Below, piece after piece: positions 19,549 to 27,975 of a stretch of 64,000 bases of DNA (position 1 is the stretch's first letter; each line of letters opens with the position of its first letter). The notes beneath the pieces were generated by a model. It ran no database searches and was not told the origin of the DNA. It was given only the letters and a program-made list of their open reading frames with translations. The DNA lies in NCBI RefSeq assembly GCF_039545795.1, contig NZ_CP154260.1:439001-503000 (forward strand), in the 5' to 3' direction. A program made the translations under genes and the position numbers. This DNA is from Chitinophaga niabensis (GTDB lineage Bacteria > Bacteroidota > Bacteroidia > Chitinophagales > Chitinophagaceae).

Positions 19549-19651
19549 TTCGGATCTGGAATTAAAGATTTTGAGAATAAGGGTAATATATATGAAAATT
19601 ACCTTTATCTGAAAGCTGGAATTCAAGATCCGAATTCTTTGCATATCTTTG
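19549..19651 (+). promoter_or_regulatory. Inverted repeat and internal promoter box before rplX
   Basis: TTCGGATCT (19549-19557) pairs with AGATCCGAA (19626-19634), enclosing a smaller stem GGTAAT/ATTACC (19582-19587, 19598-19603). TATCTTTG at 19644-19651 matches TAnnTTTG, but I see no good -33 element. This suggests a second transcription entry point before rplX. Confidence 0.45.
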
Positions 19652-19729
19652 CAGCCCGTTTAAAAAACGACATAAATATTAATCAAGTGGAACAGGTGTT
19701 CCGTTTGGCGTTTATAAATAAACAAACAG

Positions 19730-20068
19730 ATGAAAACTAGATTTAAGCCTAAGTTCAACATTAAGAAAGGCGACCTGGTTGTGGTGGTTACCGGTGATGA
19801 CAAAGACCGGACCAAACCCCGCAAGGTGTTGGAAGTAATTCTTGACAAAAGCCGTGTATTAGTGGAAGGCGTGAACATCATCACTAAACACACCAAACCT
19901 TCTGCCCAGAATACCAAAGGTGGTATTGTAAAGGTAGAAGCTCCTATTGCTATCTCTAACGTAATGTTATGGGATGCAAAGGCTGGCGCACCTACACGTG
20001 TAGCTCGTCAGAAACAGGATGGTAAAGTAGTTCGTATCGCTAAAAAATCAGGGGAGGTAATCAAATAA
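19730..20068 (+). CDS. rplX: Large ribosomal subunit protein uL24
   Basis: 112 residues. KOW-motif protein that nucleates 50S assembly: [21 protein letters not shown] is the KOW region. Its stop overlaps the start of rplE by one base (ATAATG arrangement at 20066-20070), implying translational coupling. Confidence 0.98.
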   Translation: MKTRFKPKFNIKKGDLVVVVTGDDKDRTKPRKVLEVILDKSRVLVEGVNIITKHTKPSAQNTKGGIVKVEAPIAISNVMLWDAKAGAPTRVARQKQDGKVVRIAKKSGEVIK

Positions 20069-20640
20069 TGGCAAACACATCATATCAACCCAGGCTGCAA
20101 ACTAAATACCGTAACGAAGTGGTGTCTGCTTTGCATAAGAAATTCAATTATAAAAGCGTAATGCAGGTTCCCCGCCTTACCAAGATATGCCTGAACCAGG
20201 GTATCAACGGTGCGGTTGGTGATAAGAAACTGGTAGATGTTGCAGTAGATGAAATGACCCGTATCGCTGGTCAGAAAGCTATTGCTACTATGTCTAAAAA
20301 GGACATCTCCAACTTCAAACTGCGTAAAAACATGCCAATTGGTGCACGTGTTACGCTGCGTGGTGTAAATATGTACGAGTTCCTGGACAGGCTGATCTCT
20401 GTATCCCTGCCCCGTGTTCGTGACTTTAAAGGTATCAACGAAAAAGCTTTTGACGGCCGTGGTAACTATACCCTGGGTGTTACAGAGCAGATCATCTTCC
20501 CTGAGATCGACATCGATAAAGTTTCCCGTATGACTGGTATGGATATCACTTTCGTGACCACTGCCAAAACCAACGAAGAAGCTTATGAGCTGTTGAAAGA
20601 ACTGGGTATGCCTTTCAAGAACATCAGAAAAGAAAACTAA
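20068..20640 (+). CDS. rplE: Large ribosomal subunit protein uL5
   Basis: 190 residues. L5 binds 5S rRNA and contacts P-site tRNA; motifs [12 protein letters not shown] and [20 protein letters not shown] are intact. In the standard place between rplX (1-base overlap) and rpsN. Confidence 0.98.
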   Translation: MANTSYQPRLQTKYRNEVVSALHKKFNYKSVMQVPRLTKICLNQGINGAVGDKKLVDVAVDEMTRIAGQKAIATMSKKDISNFKLRKNMPIGARVTLRGVNMYEFLDRLISVSLPRVRDFKGINEKAFDGRGNYTLGVTEQIIFPEIDIDKVSRMTGMDITFVTTAKTNEEAYELLKELGMPFKNIRKEN

Positions 20641-20662
20641 TATTAATATTTCATAATCAATT

Positions 20663-20932
20663 ATGGCAAAAGAATCCGTAAAAGCCAGACAAAGGAAGAG
20701 AGAAGCGATGGTAGCCAAGTTCGCAGAAAAACGCGCTGCTTTGAAAGCAGAGGGTAATTATGCTGAGCTGGACAAACTGCCTAAAAACGCATCTCCCGTT
20801 CGCCTGCACAACAGATGCCAACTCTCCGGTCGTCCAAAAGGATATATCCGCATGTTTGGCGTATGTCGTAACATGTTCCGCGACATGGCACTGGCAGGTA
20901 AGATCCCTGGTGTAAGAAAAGCAAGCTGGTAA
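20663..20932 (+). CDS. rpsN: Small ribosomal subunit protein uS14, zinc-free long form
   Basis: 89 residues, the long type. The position of the zinc ribbon (CxxC...CxxC in short S14) reads [12 protein letters not shown] ... GVCRNMFR, so two of the four cysteines are replaced and no zinc site can form. S14 belongs to the 30S head. The end IPGVRKASW is canonical. Zinc independence would spare the metal under starvation; no zinc-type paralogue is in the window. Confidence 0.97.
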   Translation: MAKESVKARQRKREAMVAKFAEKRAALKAEGNYAELDKLPKNASPVRLHNRCQLSGRPKGYIRMFGVCRNMFRDMALAGKIPGVRKASW

Positions 20933-21027
20933 TTCCGATTGAATTACTTACTCGCAGATTAACTTGATTCCTTTCTTTTTCGATTGGATATCGCATTGTA
21001 CTAACTGTTTTAAATTTTTTCGAAACA

Positions 21028-21426
21028 ATGGTTACTGATCCAATAGCAGATTTTTTAACACGCATCCGTAACGCCCAAATGGCAAATCACAGGATCGTGG
21101 AAATTCCGGCTTCAAAACTGAAGAAACGTATTACCGAAATCTTGTATGACAAAGGTTATATCCTGAAATACAAGTTCGAAGAGGACAACAAACAAGGCCT
21201 CATTAAGATAGCATTGAAATACGATGCGCAAACTAAAGTACCAGCGATCACTGACCTGCAAAGGATCAGCCGCCCGGGTCTGCGCCAGTATTCCAAACCT
21301 GATGGTTTTACACGCATCAAGAATGGTCTCGGTATCGCTATCATTTCTACTTCCAAAGGTGTTATGACCGATAAGGAAGCGAAACAACAGAACGTAGGTG
21401 GCGAAGTAGTTTGCTTCGTTTATTAA
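21028..21426 (+). CDS. rpsH: Small ribosomal subunit protein uS8
   Basis: 132 residues. Start MVTDPIADFLTRIRNAQMA and end GGEVVCFVY are canonical. S8 organises the central domain of 16S rRNA and in E. coli represses the spc operon. A perfect hairpin with a GCAA tetraloop follows in the spacer before rplF. Confidence 0.98.
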   Translation: MVTDPIADFLTRIRNAQMANHRIVEIPASKLKKRITEILYDKGYILKYKFEEDNKQGLIKIALKYDAQTKVPAITDLQRISRPGLRQYSKPDGFTRIKNGLGIAIISTSKGVMTDKEAKQQNVGGEVVCFVY

Positions 21427-21434
21427 TATAACTG

Positions 21435-21458
21435 ATCCCGCCTTGCAAAAGGCGGGAT
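21435..21458 (+). promoter_or_regulatory. Hairpin in the rpsH-rplF spacer
   Basis: ATCCCGCCTT (21435-21444) pairs perfectly with AAGGCGGGAT (21449-21458) around a GCAA tetraloop of the GNRA type. No T run follows. Confidence 0.5.
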
Positions 21459-21545
21459 TGATGGCATTCTGACAATTAAGCTCTTCTTTTTCCGGCGCTG
21501 AACACGGAATGCCTGAATTACACAACACAATTAAACTGACTGATT

Positions 21546-22100
21546 ATGTCACGTATAGGAAGAAGTCCTATTAAATTGGCCAGCGGCGTTACAGTAACTG
21601 TATCCCCTGCTAACGAGATCACGGTTAAAGGTCCCAAGGGTGAACTGAAGAAAGAAATGGACCGTGATATCAAACTGGAAGTAAAAGATGGTGAGATCAT
21701 TATCTCCCGTCCTACTGATCAGATCCGTCACCGCGCTTTGCATGGTTTGTATCGTGCACTCGTAGCTAACATGGTTACAGGCGTATCTGAAGGATTCAAA
21801 AAACAACTCGAGCTGGTGGGTGTGGGTTACAAAGCTGCGAACCAGGGTCAGTTGTTAGATCTATCTTTAGGTTATTCTCACAACATTATCTTCGAAATAC
21901 CATCTGAACTGAAGGTTGCAACCCTCACAGAAAAAGGTCAGAACCCGAAGATCATGCTGGAAGGTATAGACAATCAACTGTTGGGCCAGGTTGCTGCCAA
22001 GATCCGCAGCCTCCGCAAACCAGAACCATACAAAGGTAAAGGTGTTCGTTATGCAGGTGAAGTGGTACGTAAGAAAGCTGGTAAATCTGCCGGTAAGTAA
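21546..22100 (+). CDS. rplF: Large ribosomal subunit protein uL6
   Basis: 184 residues. Two L6 repeats: N-terminal (MSRIGRSPIKLASGVTVTV) and C-terminal with the GQVAAKIRSLRKPEPYKGKG signature for 23S binding near the sarcin-ricin loop. Order rpsH-rplF-rplR normal. Confidence 0.98.
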   Translation: MSRIGRSPIKLASGVTVTVSPANEITVKGPKGELKKEMDRDIKLEVKDGEIIISRPTDQIRHRALHGLYRALVANMVTGVSEGFKKQLELVGVGYKAANQGQLLDLSLGYSHNIIFEIPSELKVATLTEKGQNPKIMLEGIDNQLLGQVAAKIRSLRKPEPYKGKGVRYAGEVVRKKAGKSAGK

Positions 22101-22202
22101 TAATACCATCCGCAACGCGGCATAAACGGTAAAAGCTAACAGCATTAATAATTAATAAAGAGTAATAGTCCCGGCAGCATCGGGCCTTAAATACACTTCA
22201 TA

Positions 22203-22556
22203 ATGAGTACAAGAACAGACAGAAGACAAAATATCCGCTACCGGATCCGTAAAAAGATCAGCGGAACTGCACAACACCCTCGTTTAGCGGTTTACCGCAG
22301 CAACGCGGATATCTATGTGCAGCTGATTGACGATACCAATGGCACTACCCTGGCATCCGCTTCTTCCCGTGATAAGGATATCAAAGCCCAGCAAGGTACC
22401 AAATCCGAGAAATCAAAGCTGGTGGGCGCTGCATTGGCTACTAAAGCCAAAGCATTGGGACTCACAACCTGCGTATTCGACAGGAGTGGTTACCTCTACC
22501 ATGGTCGTGTAAAAGCAGCAGCTGAAGGCGCGCGTGAAGGTGGACTGCAATTTTAA
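22203..22556 (+). CDS. rplR: Large ribosomal subunit protein uL18
   Basis: 117 residues. 5S rRNA-binding protein with an Arg-rich N-terminus ([18 protein letters not shown]) and the conserved [18 protein letters not shown] and [20 protein letters not shown] segments. Followed by rpsE after 33 bases. Confidence 0.98.
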   Translation: MSTRTDRRQNIRYRIRKKISGTAQHPRLAVYRSNADIYVQLIDDTNGTTLASASSRDKDIKAQQGTKSEKSKLVGAALATKAKALGLTTCVFDRSGYLYHGRVKAAAEGAREGGLQF

Positions 22557-22589
22557 TCAATCTGATATCGTAATTCTTATTAAATAAAA

Positions 22590-23108
22590 ATGGCAAAGAA
22601 TTCATTCAATAAAGTAAAAGCTGGCGATCTTGAGCTGAAAGAGAAGGTTGTAGCTATCAACAGGGTTACCAAAACCACCAAAGGCGGCCGGACTTTCAGT
22701 TTCTCCGCGCTGGTAGTAGTAGGTAATGAGAACGGTGTGGTAGGTCACGGCCTTGGTAAAGCCAAGGAAGTACAGGAAGCCATCACTAAAGGGATCGATG
22801 ACGCTAAAAAGAACCTGATTAAAATCCCCGTACACCACGGTACTATTCCTCACGACCAATTGGCGAAGGAAGGTGCAGCGAAAGTACTGATCAAACCAGC
22901 CGCTCACGGTACTGGTGTGATCGCGGGGGGTTCTATGCGTGCTGTGCTGGAAAGCGCTGGTATTACAGACGTTCTGGCTAAATCCCTGGGTTCTGCAAAT
23001 CCCCACAACGTGGTGAAAGCTACTTTCAAAGCGTTGGGCCTGTTGCGCGAACCGATGCAGATTGCTAAAACCCGTAGCATTTCCCTGAAGAAGGTATTCA
23101 ACGGATAA
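22590..23108 (+). CDS. rpsE: Small ribosomal subunit protein uS5
   Basis: 172 residues. S5 domain (dsRBD-like) with [20 protein letters not shown] and [20 protein letters not shown]. Forms part of the mRNA entry with S3 and S4 and affects decoding accuracy. Standard order rplR-rpsE-rpmD. Confidence 0.98.
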   Translation: MAKNSFNKVKAGDLELKEKVVAINRVTKTTKGGRTFSFSALVVVGNENGVVGHGLGKAKEVQEAITKGIDDAKKNLIKIPVHHGTIPHDQLAKEGAAKVLIKPAAHGTGVIAGGSMRAVLESAGITDVLAKSLGSANPHNVVKATFKALGLLREPMQIAKTRSISLKKVFNG

Positions 23109-23141
23109 GCATTATTTCTAATTAGGAATATATAAAGTAAA

Positions 23142-23327
23142 ATGGCAAAGATTAAAGTCACTCAGGTAAAAAGTGGTATCGACCGTCCGGAAAGACAAAA
23201 GCTGACCCTTAAGGCGCTTGGTCTGAAAAAGATGCATGCCACTGTTGAAGTAGAAGCAACCCCCCAGGTACTGGGTATGGTGCGTGCCGTGAACCATCTG
23301 GTAAAGGTGGAGAATGTAAACGCATAA
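23142..23327 (+). CDS. rpmD: Large ribosomal subunit protein uL30
   Basis: 61 residues. Start MAKIKVTQVKSGIDRPERQK and the LGLKKMHATVEVEATPQVLG helix are canonical for bacterial L30. Sits between rpsE and rplO. Confidence 0.97.
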   Translation: MAKIKVTQVKSGIDRPERQKLTLKALGLKKMHATVEVEATPQVLGMVRAVNHLVKVENVNA

Positions 23328-23422
23328 TGTAAAAAAAACAATTACATTTGGCTTCTTACTTTTTTGAACTATCATTGTAAAAGCGAGCGGTTGATTTCCG
23401 CGTAAGTAAAACAATTAAAATT

Positions 23423-23869
23423 ATGAGTTTACAGAATTTAAGGCCTGCACAAGGCGCAGTACATAAATCAAAACGTTTAGGTCGTGGTGAAGCATCCGGT
23501 AAAGGTGGTACTGCTACGAAAGGTAACAAAGGTGCTCAATCCAATACTGGTTATGCCAGCAAAAGAGGTCACGAAGGTGGTCAGATGCCTATTCAACGTC
23601 GTTTGCCTAAACGTGGTTTCATTCCTATCACCCGTACTGAATATAAAGTATTCAACATAGGTGACCTGGATGTGATCATCGAAAAATACGGTCTGCAGGA
23701 ATTCTCCGTTGAAAACCTGTACATGAACGGCCTGATCAACAAAACAGCTAAAGTGAAAGTACTCGGTCAAGGAGAAGTGAAAAGCAAAGTTGTTTTGAAA
23801 GTGAACGCGATCAGTGAAAAAGCTAAAGCAGCAATCGAAGCAGCTGGCGGATCAATAGAACTGGTTTAA
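23423..23869 (+). CDS. rplO: Large ribosomal subunit protein uL15
   Basis: 148 residues. The extended Gly/Lys-rich N-terminal arm (SKRLGRGEASGKGGTATKGN) penetrates 23S rRNA; the globular end (AAIEAAGGSIELV) is intact. Precedes secY by 79 bases. Confidence 0.98.
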   Translation: MSLQNLRPAQGAVHKSKRLGRGEASGKGGTATKGNKGAQSNTGYASKRGHEGGQMPIQRRLPKRGFIPITRTEYKVFNIGDLDVIIEKYGLQEFSVENLYMNGLINKTAKVKVLGQGEVKSKVVLKVNAISEKAKAAIEAAGGSIELV

Positions 23870-23948
23870 GAAATTACGATAGAGAAGGCGCCTACGGAGT
23901 AGTGCGTCTTTTCGAATTTTACACGCGTTATTAAACTCTTATCTTCCT

Positions 23949-25292
23949 GTGAAGAAATTTATCGAAACCATAAAGAACATCTGGAGCATCGAGGACCTGC
24001 GTAAACGCATTGGTACCACGCTGCTTCTGGTACTGGTGTACCGCGTAGGTTCCTATATCACCCTTCCCGGTCTCGATCCCAATGAGCTGGCAAAATTCTC
24101 TGAGACGTCTCAAAAAGGCATCCTGGGCCTCTTCAATATGTTCGCCGGCGGTTCATTCTCCCGCGCTTCCATCTTTGCCCTGGGTATCATGCCCTATATC
24201 TCAGCGTCTATCGCTATTCAACTGCTCACCATCGCTGTACCTTATTTCCAGAAACTGCAGAAAGAAGGAGATAGCGGAAGGAAGAAGATCAACCAATATA
24301 CCCGTATCCTGACCGTAATTGTTACGGCTTTCCAGGCCAGCGCGTATGTGGCTTACCTCAGAACACAATCCGGTAGCGCACTCATCCCTGAATATGGTTC
24401 ATTCATGTTCTGGTTGTCTACTACCGTTGTGCTCACTGCTGGTACATTGTTCGTAATGTGGTTAGGAGAAAAGATCACAGATAAAGGTATTGGTAACGGT
24501 ACTTCTATCATCATCATGACCGGGATCCTCGCCCGTCTGCCAGAAGCCCTGTTGCAGGAGCTGTCGCTCAAAACAACCGGTGCAGGTGGCGGATTGCTGA
24601 TATTCCTGGTAGAGATCGCTTTCTTCATCCTGATCACAGTAGGTCTTATCCTGCTGGTACAAGGTACCCGCAAGATCCCTGTGAACTATGCAAAACGCAT
24701 TGTTGGTAACAAACAATATGGTGGTGTACGCCAGTTCATTCCCCTGAAAGTGAATGCTGCCGGTGTAATGCCCATCATCTTTGCCCAGGCCATCATGTTC
24801 ATCCCGGCTACTGCCATCGGATTTGCAACAAACAACGAAGGAGCATCTGCATTTATCCGCATATTCAGCGATCATACAAATGCTTATTATAACCTGATCT
24901 ACGCAGTACTGGTAGTAGTATTCACCTTCTTCTACACAGCACTGATCTTCAATCCTACCCAAATGGCGGATGAGATGAAACGTAATAATGGTTTTGTACC
25001 TGGTGTTAAACCCGGTAAAGCCACCGCAGATTATATCGGAGCTGTTATGGACCGCATCACCCTTCCCGGTGCATGTTTCCTGGCACTGGTAGGTATCCTC
25101 CCCGGTGTTGCAGCCGCGGTAGGTATCAACGGAGCATTCGCTACCTTCTTCGGTGGTACATCACTGCTGATCATGGTAGGGGTTATCCTGGATACCCTGC
25201 AGCAGATCGAAAGCCAGTTGCTCATGCGCCACTATGATGGCCTGATGAGTTCCGGCAGGATCAAAGGCAGAACCAGCCCGGCTAACGCCTGA
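23949..25292 (+). CDS. secY: Protein translocase subunit SecY
   Basis: 447 residues, ten predicted membrane helices forming the Sec channel. The start is a GTG at 23949 (MKKFIETIKNIWSIEDLRKR); no ATG gives a better start. Diagnostic stretches: the plug region after LGLFNMFAGGSFSRASIF, GEKITDKGIGNGTSIIIMTG, and the cytosolic loop ending KRIVGNKQYGGVRQFIPLKV. The final helix region GVILDTLQQIESQLLMRHYD is typical. It closes the spc part of the cluster and is followed by a strong terminator. Confidence 0.98.
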   Translation: MKKFIETIKNIWSIEDLRKRIGTTLLLVLVYRVGSYITLPGLDPNELAKFSETSQKGILGLFNMFAGGSFSRASIFALGIMPYISASIAIQLLTIAVPYFQKLQKEGDSGRKKINQYTRILTVIVTAFQASAYVAYLRTQSGSALIPEYGSFMFWLSTTVVLTAGTLFVMWLGEKITDKGIGNGTSIIIMTGILARLPEALLQELSLKTTGAGGGLLIFLVEIAFFILITVGLILLVQGTRKIPVNYAKRIVGNKQYGGVRQFIPLKVNAAGVMPIIFAQAIMFIPATAIGFATNNEGASAFIRIFSDHTNAYYNLIYAVLVVVFTFFYTALIFNPTQMADEMKRNNGFVPGVKPGKATADYIGAVMDRITLPGACFLALVGILPGVAAAVGINGAFATFFGGTSLLIMVGVILDTLQQIESQLLMRHYDGLMSSGRIKGRTSPANA

Positions 25293-25324
25293 TCAAAACA
25301 GTCTTAAGAATTAAAGATATAGTG

Positions 25325-25358
25325 CACCAGGAGTCTCTGATTCCTGGTGTTTTTTTTG
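25325..25358 (+). terminator. secY intrinsic terminator
   Basis: CACCAGGA (25325-25332) with TCCTGGTG (25342-25349) and an eight- to nine-T run. Confidence 0.9.
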
Positions 25359-25428
25359 TCATACTTTTCAGCTTCCTGAACCACTGCGGTCATTCTGCTG
25401 TTCATAAGGAAACAATCAGATTTTTCCA

Positions 25429-25436
25429 TAATTTTG
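25429..25436 (+). promoter_or_regulatory. Candidate map -7 promoter box
   Basis: TAATTTTG fits TAnnTTTG and ends only 6 bases before the map ATG at 25443, implying a leader of about 0-3 bases. No clear -33 element. Confidence 0.45.
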
Positions 25437-25442
25437 CACGTT

Positions 25443-26249
25443 ATGATCCATTACAAGACGAAAGAAGAAATAGAACTGATCCGTAAAAGCGCTCAACTCG
25501 TTAGTGCTACACTGGCAGAAGTGGCCAGCAGGCTGAAACCCGGCATGAGTACCTTGGATGTGGATGCGATTGCAGAGCAATTCATCAGGGATCACGGGGC
25601 AGTGCCCTCCTTCAAGAACTACAAAGGTTTTCCCAATACATGCTGTATCTCCGTAAATGAAGCCGTAGTACACGGCATCCCCAACGGGTACACTATAAAG
25701 GACGGAGATATCGTTTCCGTGGATGTAGGCGTATTTAGTGAAGGATTTCATGGAGACAGCGCATACACTTTTGCCATAGGAGAGATCCCCAGCCATGTAC
25801 AAAAACTGATGGCTGCTACCAAAACAGCCCTTAACAAAGGGATTGAAAAAGCGATTGTAGGCAACAGGGTAGGAGACATTGCTTATGCTATCCAGGAGTA
25901 TGTGGAGAAAGAACGTGGCTACGGGGTGGTTAGAGAGCTGGTAGGGCATGGTTTGGGCCGTAACCTGCATGAAGATCCGCAAGTGCCGAATTATGGCCGC
26001 AGGGGCAGCGGAGCCGTATTGAAAGAAGGCCTGGTGATAGCCATTGAACCTATGGTGAACCTGGGTACCCGTGATGTGGAATACCTGGAAGATGGCTGGA
26101 CAGTGGTAACACGCGACCGTAAGTCTTCTGTACACTATGAACATACAGTAGCAGTCATGAAAGGTAAACCGGATGTTTTATCCACTTTTGCAGGAATAGA
26201 AGTGGCGGAGAAGAACAATCCTGCTATTAACTCTGCTTATCTGAACTAG
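25443..26249 (+). CDS. map: Type I methionine aminopeptidase
   Basis: 268 residues from the ATG at 25443 (MIHYKTKEEIELIRKSAQLV). A TTG at 25434 lies in frame but overlaps the promoter box. The pita-bread fold metal ligands are visible: Asp in VSVDVG and in HGDSAY, His in GHGLGRNLHED, Glu in IEPMVNLG and in HYEHTVAV. It removes N-terminal Met from nascent chains. In this phylum it stands between secY and infA; here a terminator and a separate promoter mark a new transcription unit. Confidence 0.97.
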   Translation: MIHYKTKEEIELIRKSAQLVSATLAEVASRLKPGMSTLDVDAIAEQFIRDHGAVPSFKNYKGFPNTCCISVNEAVVHGIPNGYTIKDGDIVSVDVGVFSEGFHGDSAYTFAIGEIPSHVQKLMAATKTALNKGIEKAIVGNRVGDIAYAIQEYVEKERGYGVVRELVGHGLGRNLHEDPQVPNYGRRGSGAVLKEGLVIAIEPMVNLGTRDVEYLEDGWTVVTRDRKSSVHYEHTVAVMKGKPDVLSTFAGIEVAEKNNPAINSAYLN

Positions 26250-26281
26250 GGCATTTAGTGCCGGAAGTCACTAGAAAAGCC

Positions 26282-26289
26282 TATATTTG
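26282..26289 (+). promoter_or_regulatory. Possible distal infA promoter or start of a small RNA
   Basis: TATATTTG matches TAnnTTTG. It lies 33 bases after map and 218 bases before infA; a small hairpin (CTGGTTT/AAACCGG near 26294-26310) follows. No good -33 element. Confidence 0.3.
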
Positions 26290-26412
26290 CCATCTGGTTT
26301 TAAAAACCGGGTAGATCATAGATCAAACCCCGTTGCAGATTCTGAAATAAAACACTTTGTAATAGCCTGATATTGAATGAGTTTTTGCGGTCATAACCAC
26401 GTCTGTCAAAAG

Positions 26413-26421
26413 TTATCCACA
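26413..26421 (+). promoter_or_regulatory. Perfect DnaA box upstream of infA
   Basis: TTATCCACA is the consensus DnaA box. It is single; no second exact copy or AT-rich unwinding cluster was seen close by, so it may be chance or a DnaA-controlled promoter. Confidence 0.35.
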
Positions 26422-26481
26422 CAGTGCCGCTTTTCCAAAGATTATTTATGGTATTTTTTTCAGTTTAATAACTTTTTGTGG

Positions 26482-26489
26482 TATCTTTG
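26482..26489 (+). promoter_or_regulatory. infA -7 promoter box
   Basis: TATCTTTG fits TAnnTTTG; the infA ATG is 18 bases downstream. The -33 element is weak (T-rich). Confidence 0.55.
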
Positions 26490-26506
26490 CATTCCTAAAA
26501 TTTTTT

Positions 26507-26725
26507 ATGGCGAAACAGGCACTCATTAAACAGGATGGTATTATTCTAGAAGCCTTATCAAATGCTATGTTCCGGGTAAAACTGGAAAACGGACATGAGA
26601 TTTTGGCCACCATCTCTGGAAAAATGAGAATGCACTATATCCGCATCCTGCCCGGTGATAAAGTCGGCGTTGAGATGAGTCCTTACGATCTGAGCAGGGG
26701 CCGTATAATTTTCAGGTATAAATAG
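26507..26725 (+). CDS. infA: Translation initiation factor IF-1
   Basis: 72 residues, the canonical length: an OB fold that occupies the A site of the 30S during initiation. It starts [20 protein letters not shown] and ends with the usual [13 protein letters not shown]. First gene of the alpha-type unit, with rpmJ 30 bases downstream. Confidence 0.98.
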   Translation: MAKQALIKQDGIILEALSNAMFRVKLENGHEILATISGKMRMHYIRILPGDKVGVEMSPYDLSRGRIIFRYK

Positions 26726-26755
26726 AAAATAACTTTAGACTATAACTTTTGACTC

Positions 26756-26872
26756 ATGAAAGTAAGAGCTTCCATCAAAAAAAGAAGTGCAGACTGCAAA
26801 ATCGTTCGCCGCAAAGGTGTTTTGCTGGTGATCAACAAAAAGAATCCTCGTTTTAAGCAACGTCAGGGTTAA
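26756..26872 (+). CDS. rpmJ: Large ribosomal subunit protein bL36, zinc-free form
   Basis: 38 residues starting [20 protein letters not shown] and ending NPRFKQRQG. The usual zinc ligands (Cys11, Cys14, Cys27, His32) are reduced to Cys14 only: position 11 is Ser and the C-terminal pair is lost, so this copy cannot hold zinc. L36 contributes to late 50S assembly. Its place between infA and rpsM is the standard one. Confidence 0.95.
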   Translation: MKVRASIKKRSADCKIVRRKGVLLVINKKNPRFKQRQG

Positions 26873-26918
26873 TCAGTTTCTGTATTCATTTAAACGAATT
26901 ATAAATTAAACAATTAAT

Positions 26919-27299
26919 ATGGCACGTATAGCCGGTATTGATCTTCCTAAAAATAAAAGAGGCGAAATAGGTCTGACTTATATCTTTGGTATTGGTCACT
27001 CTACCTCAGTGTATATCCTGGAGAAAGCAGGCATTGATCTTAACAAAAAAGTGAAAGACTGGAATGATGACGAGCAAGGCGCCATCCGGAATATCATTAA
27101 CAGCGAACTGAAGGTAGAAGGTCAGCTGCGTTCTGAGGTTCAGATGAACATCAAACGTTTGCTGGATATTGCATGCTACCGTGGTCTCCGTCACAGGAAA
27201 GGTCTGCCGGTTAGAGGTCAGCGTACCCGTACCAACAGCCGTACCCGTAAAGGTAAACGTAAAACCGTTGCCGGAAAGAAGAAGGCACCAAAGAAATAG
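26919..27299 (+). CDS. rpsM: Small ribosomal subunit protein uS13
   Basis: 126 residues. Starts [20 protein letters not shown]; the helix-two-turn-helix core and the basic C-terminal tail ([20 protein letters not shown]) that touches P-site tRNA are intact. Followed by a 108-base structured spacer before rpsK. Confidence 0.98.
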   Translation: MARIAGIDLPKNKRGEIGLTYIFGIGHSTSVYILEKAGIDLNKKVKDWNDDEQGAIRNIINSELKVEGQLRSEVQMNIKRLLDIACYRGLRHRKGLPVRGQRTRTNSRTRKGKRKTVAGKKKAPKK

Positions 27300-27305
27300 T
27301 AAGAT

Positions 27306-27364
27306 CCCTTTGCTGGTCTCCCTCTTTCCAGATCCGGGAACTGGCAGCATAAAGGGTTTTTATA
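27306..27364 (+). promoter_or_regulatory. Structured rpsM-rpsK spacer, terminator-like
   Basis: CCCTTTGCTG (27306-27315) pairs with CAGC...AAAGGG (27345-27356) with an AT bulge. An inner CCAG/CTGG stem closes the loop and a TTTTTATAT tract follows. It could act as an attenuator within the operon. Confidence 0.4.
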
Positions 27365-27407
27365 TAAAACGGGATTTGGAATCTCATAGTTGGAATTTTA
27401 ACGAATT

Positions 27408-27806
27408 ATGGCAAAAGCAACTAATACAAAAGCTGCCGCTAAGAAGAGGGTAGTAAAGGTGGATAACTTCGGAGACGTACATATCTCTGCTAGTTTCAAT
27501 AACATCATTGTAAGCATCACTAACAAGCAAGGTCAGGTGATCTCCTGGTCTTCTGCCGGTAAAATGGGCTTTAAGGGTTCCAAAAAGAACACTCCTTATG
27601 CTGCTCAACTGGCTGCTTCAGATGCTGCAAAAACCGCTTTTGACGCAGGTTTGAAAAGAGCAGATGTATTTGTAAAAGGCCCAGGTGCCGGTCGTGAAAG
27701 TGCTATCCGCGCTATCGCTAACTCCGGTATCGAGGTAACCCTGATCAAAGACGTGACGCCGCTGCCTCACAACGGTTGCCGTCCTCCTAAGAAGAGAAGG
27801 GTATAG
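27408..27806 (+). CDS. rpsK: Small ribosomal subunit protein uS11
   Basis: 132 residues. The basic N-terminus ([20 protein letters not shown]) leads into the conserved [20 protein letters not shown], and the end [13 protein letters not shown] is diagnostic. S11 forms part of the platform near the Shine-Dalgarno/anti-SD helix. Confidence 0.98.
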   Translation: MAKATNTKAAAKKRVVKVDNFGDVHISASFNNIIVSITNKQGQVISWSSAGKMGFKGSKKNTPYAAQLAASDAAKTAFDAGLKRADVFVKGPGAGRESAIRAIANSGIEVTLIKDVTPLPHNGCRPPKKRRV

Positions 27807-27822
27807 AAAAGACATTTATTTT

Positions 27823-27947
27823 TACGAATTATCTGTTACAATGAACATTTGTATCAGGTAATTCGTATTCGTAATGTATAATTAGTATATTTATTTTAAA
27901 CAATGTGGGTGTACGATCGAATTTTAAGATTTTTAAATGAGCGTACA
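27823..27947 (+). promoter_or_regulatory. rpsK-rpsD spacer with two hairpins (candidate S4 leader)
   Basis: A long stem pairs TACGAATTATCTG (27823-27835) with CAGGTAATTCGTA (27855-27867), one G-U pair. A second pairs TGTACG (27910-27915) with CGTACA (27942-27947). The 169-base spacer precedes rpsD, whose product S4 autoregulates in E. coli and Bacillus; a similar role here is inference. Confidence 0.45.
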
Positions 27948-27975
27948 TCGAAACTAAAAATCTGAACCAAACAAC

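Noticed and set aside
25434..25442. Upstream TTG start for map
   Set aside because: The TTG lies inside the TAATTTTG promoter box; the ATG at 25443 fits the family start.
26250..26506. Possible oriC because of a DnaA box
   Set aside because: Only one exact box, no AT-rich unwinding cluster and no dnaA/dnaN nearby.
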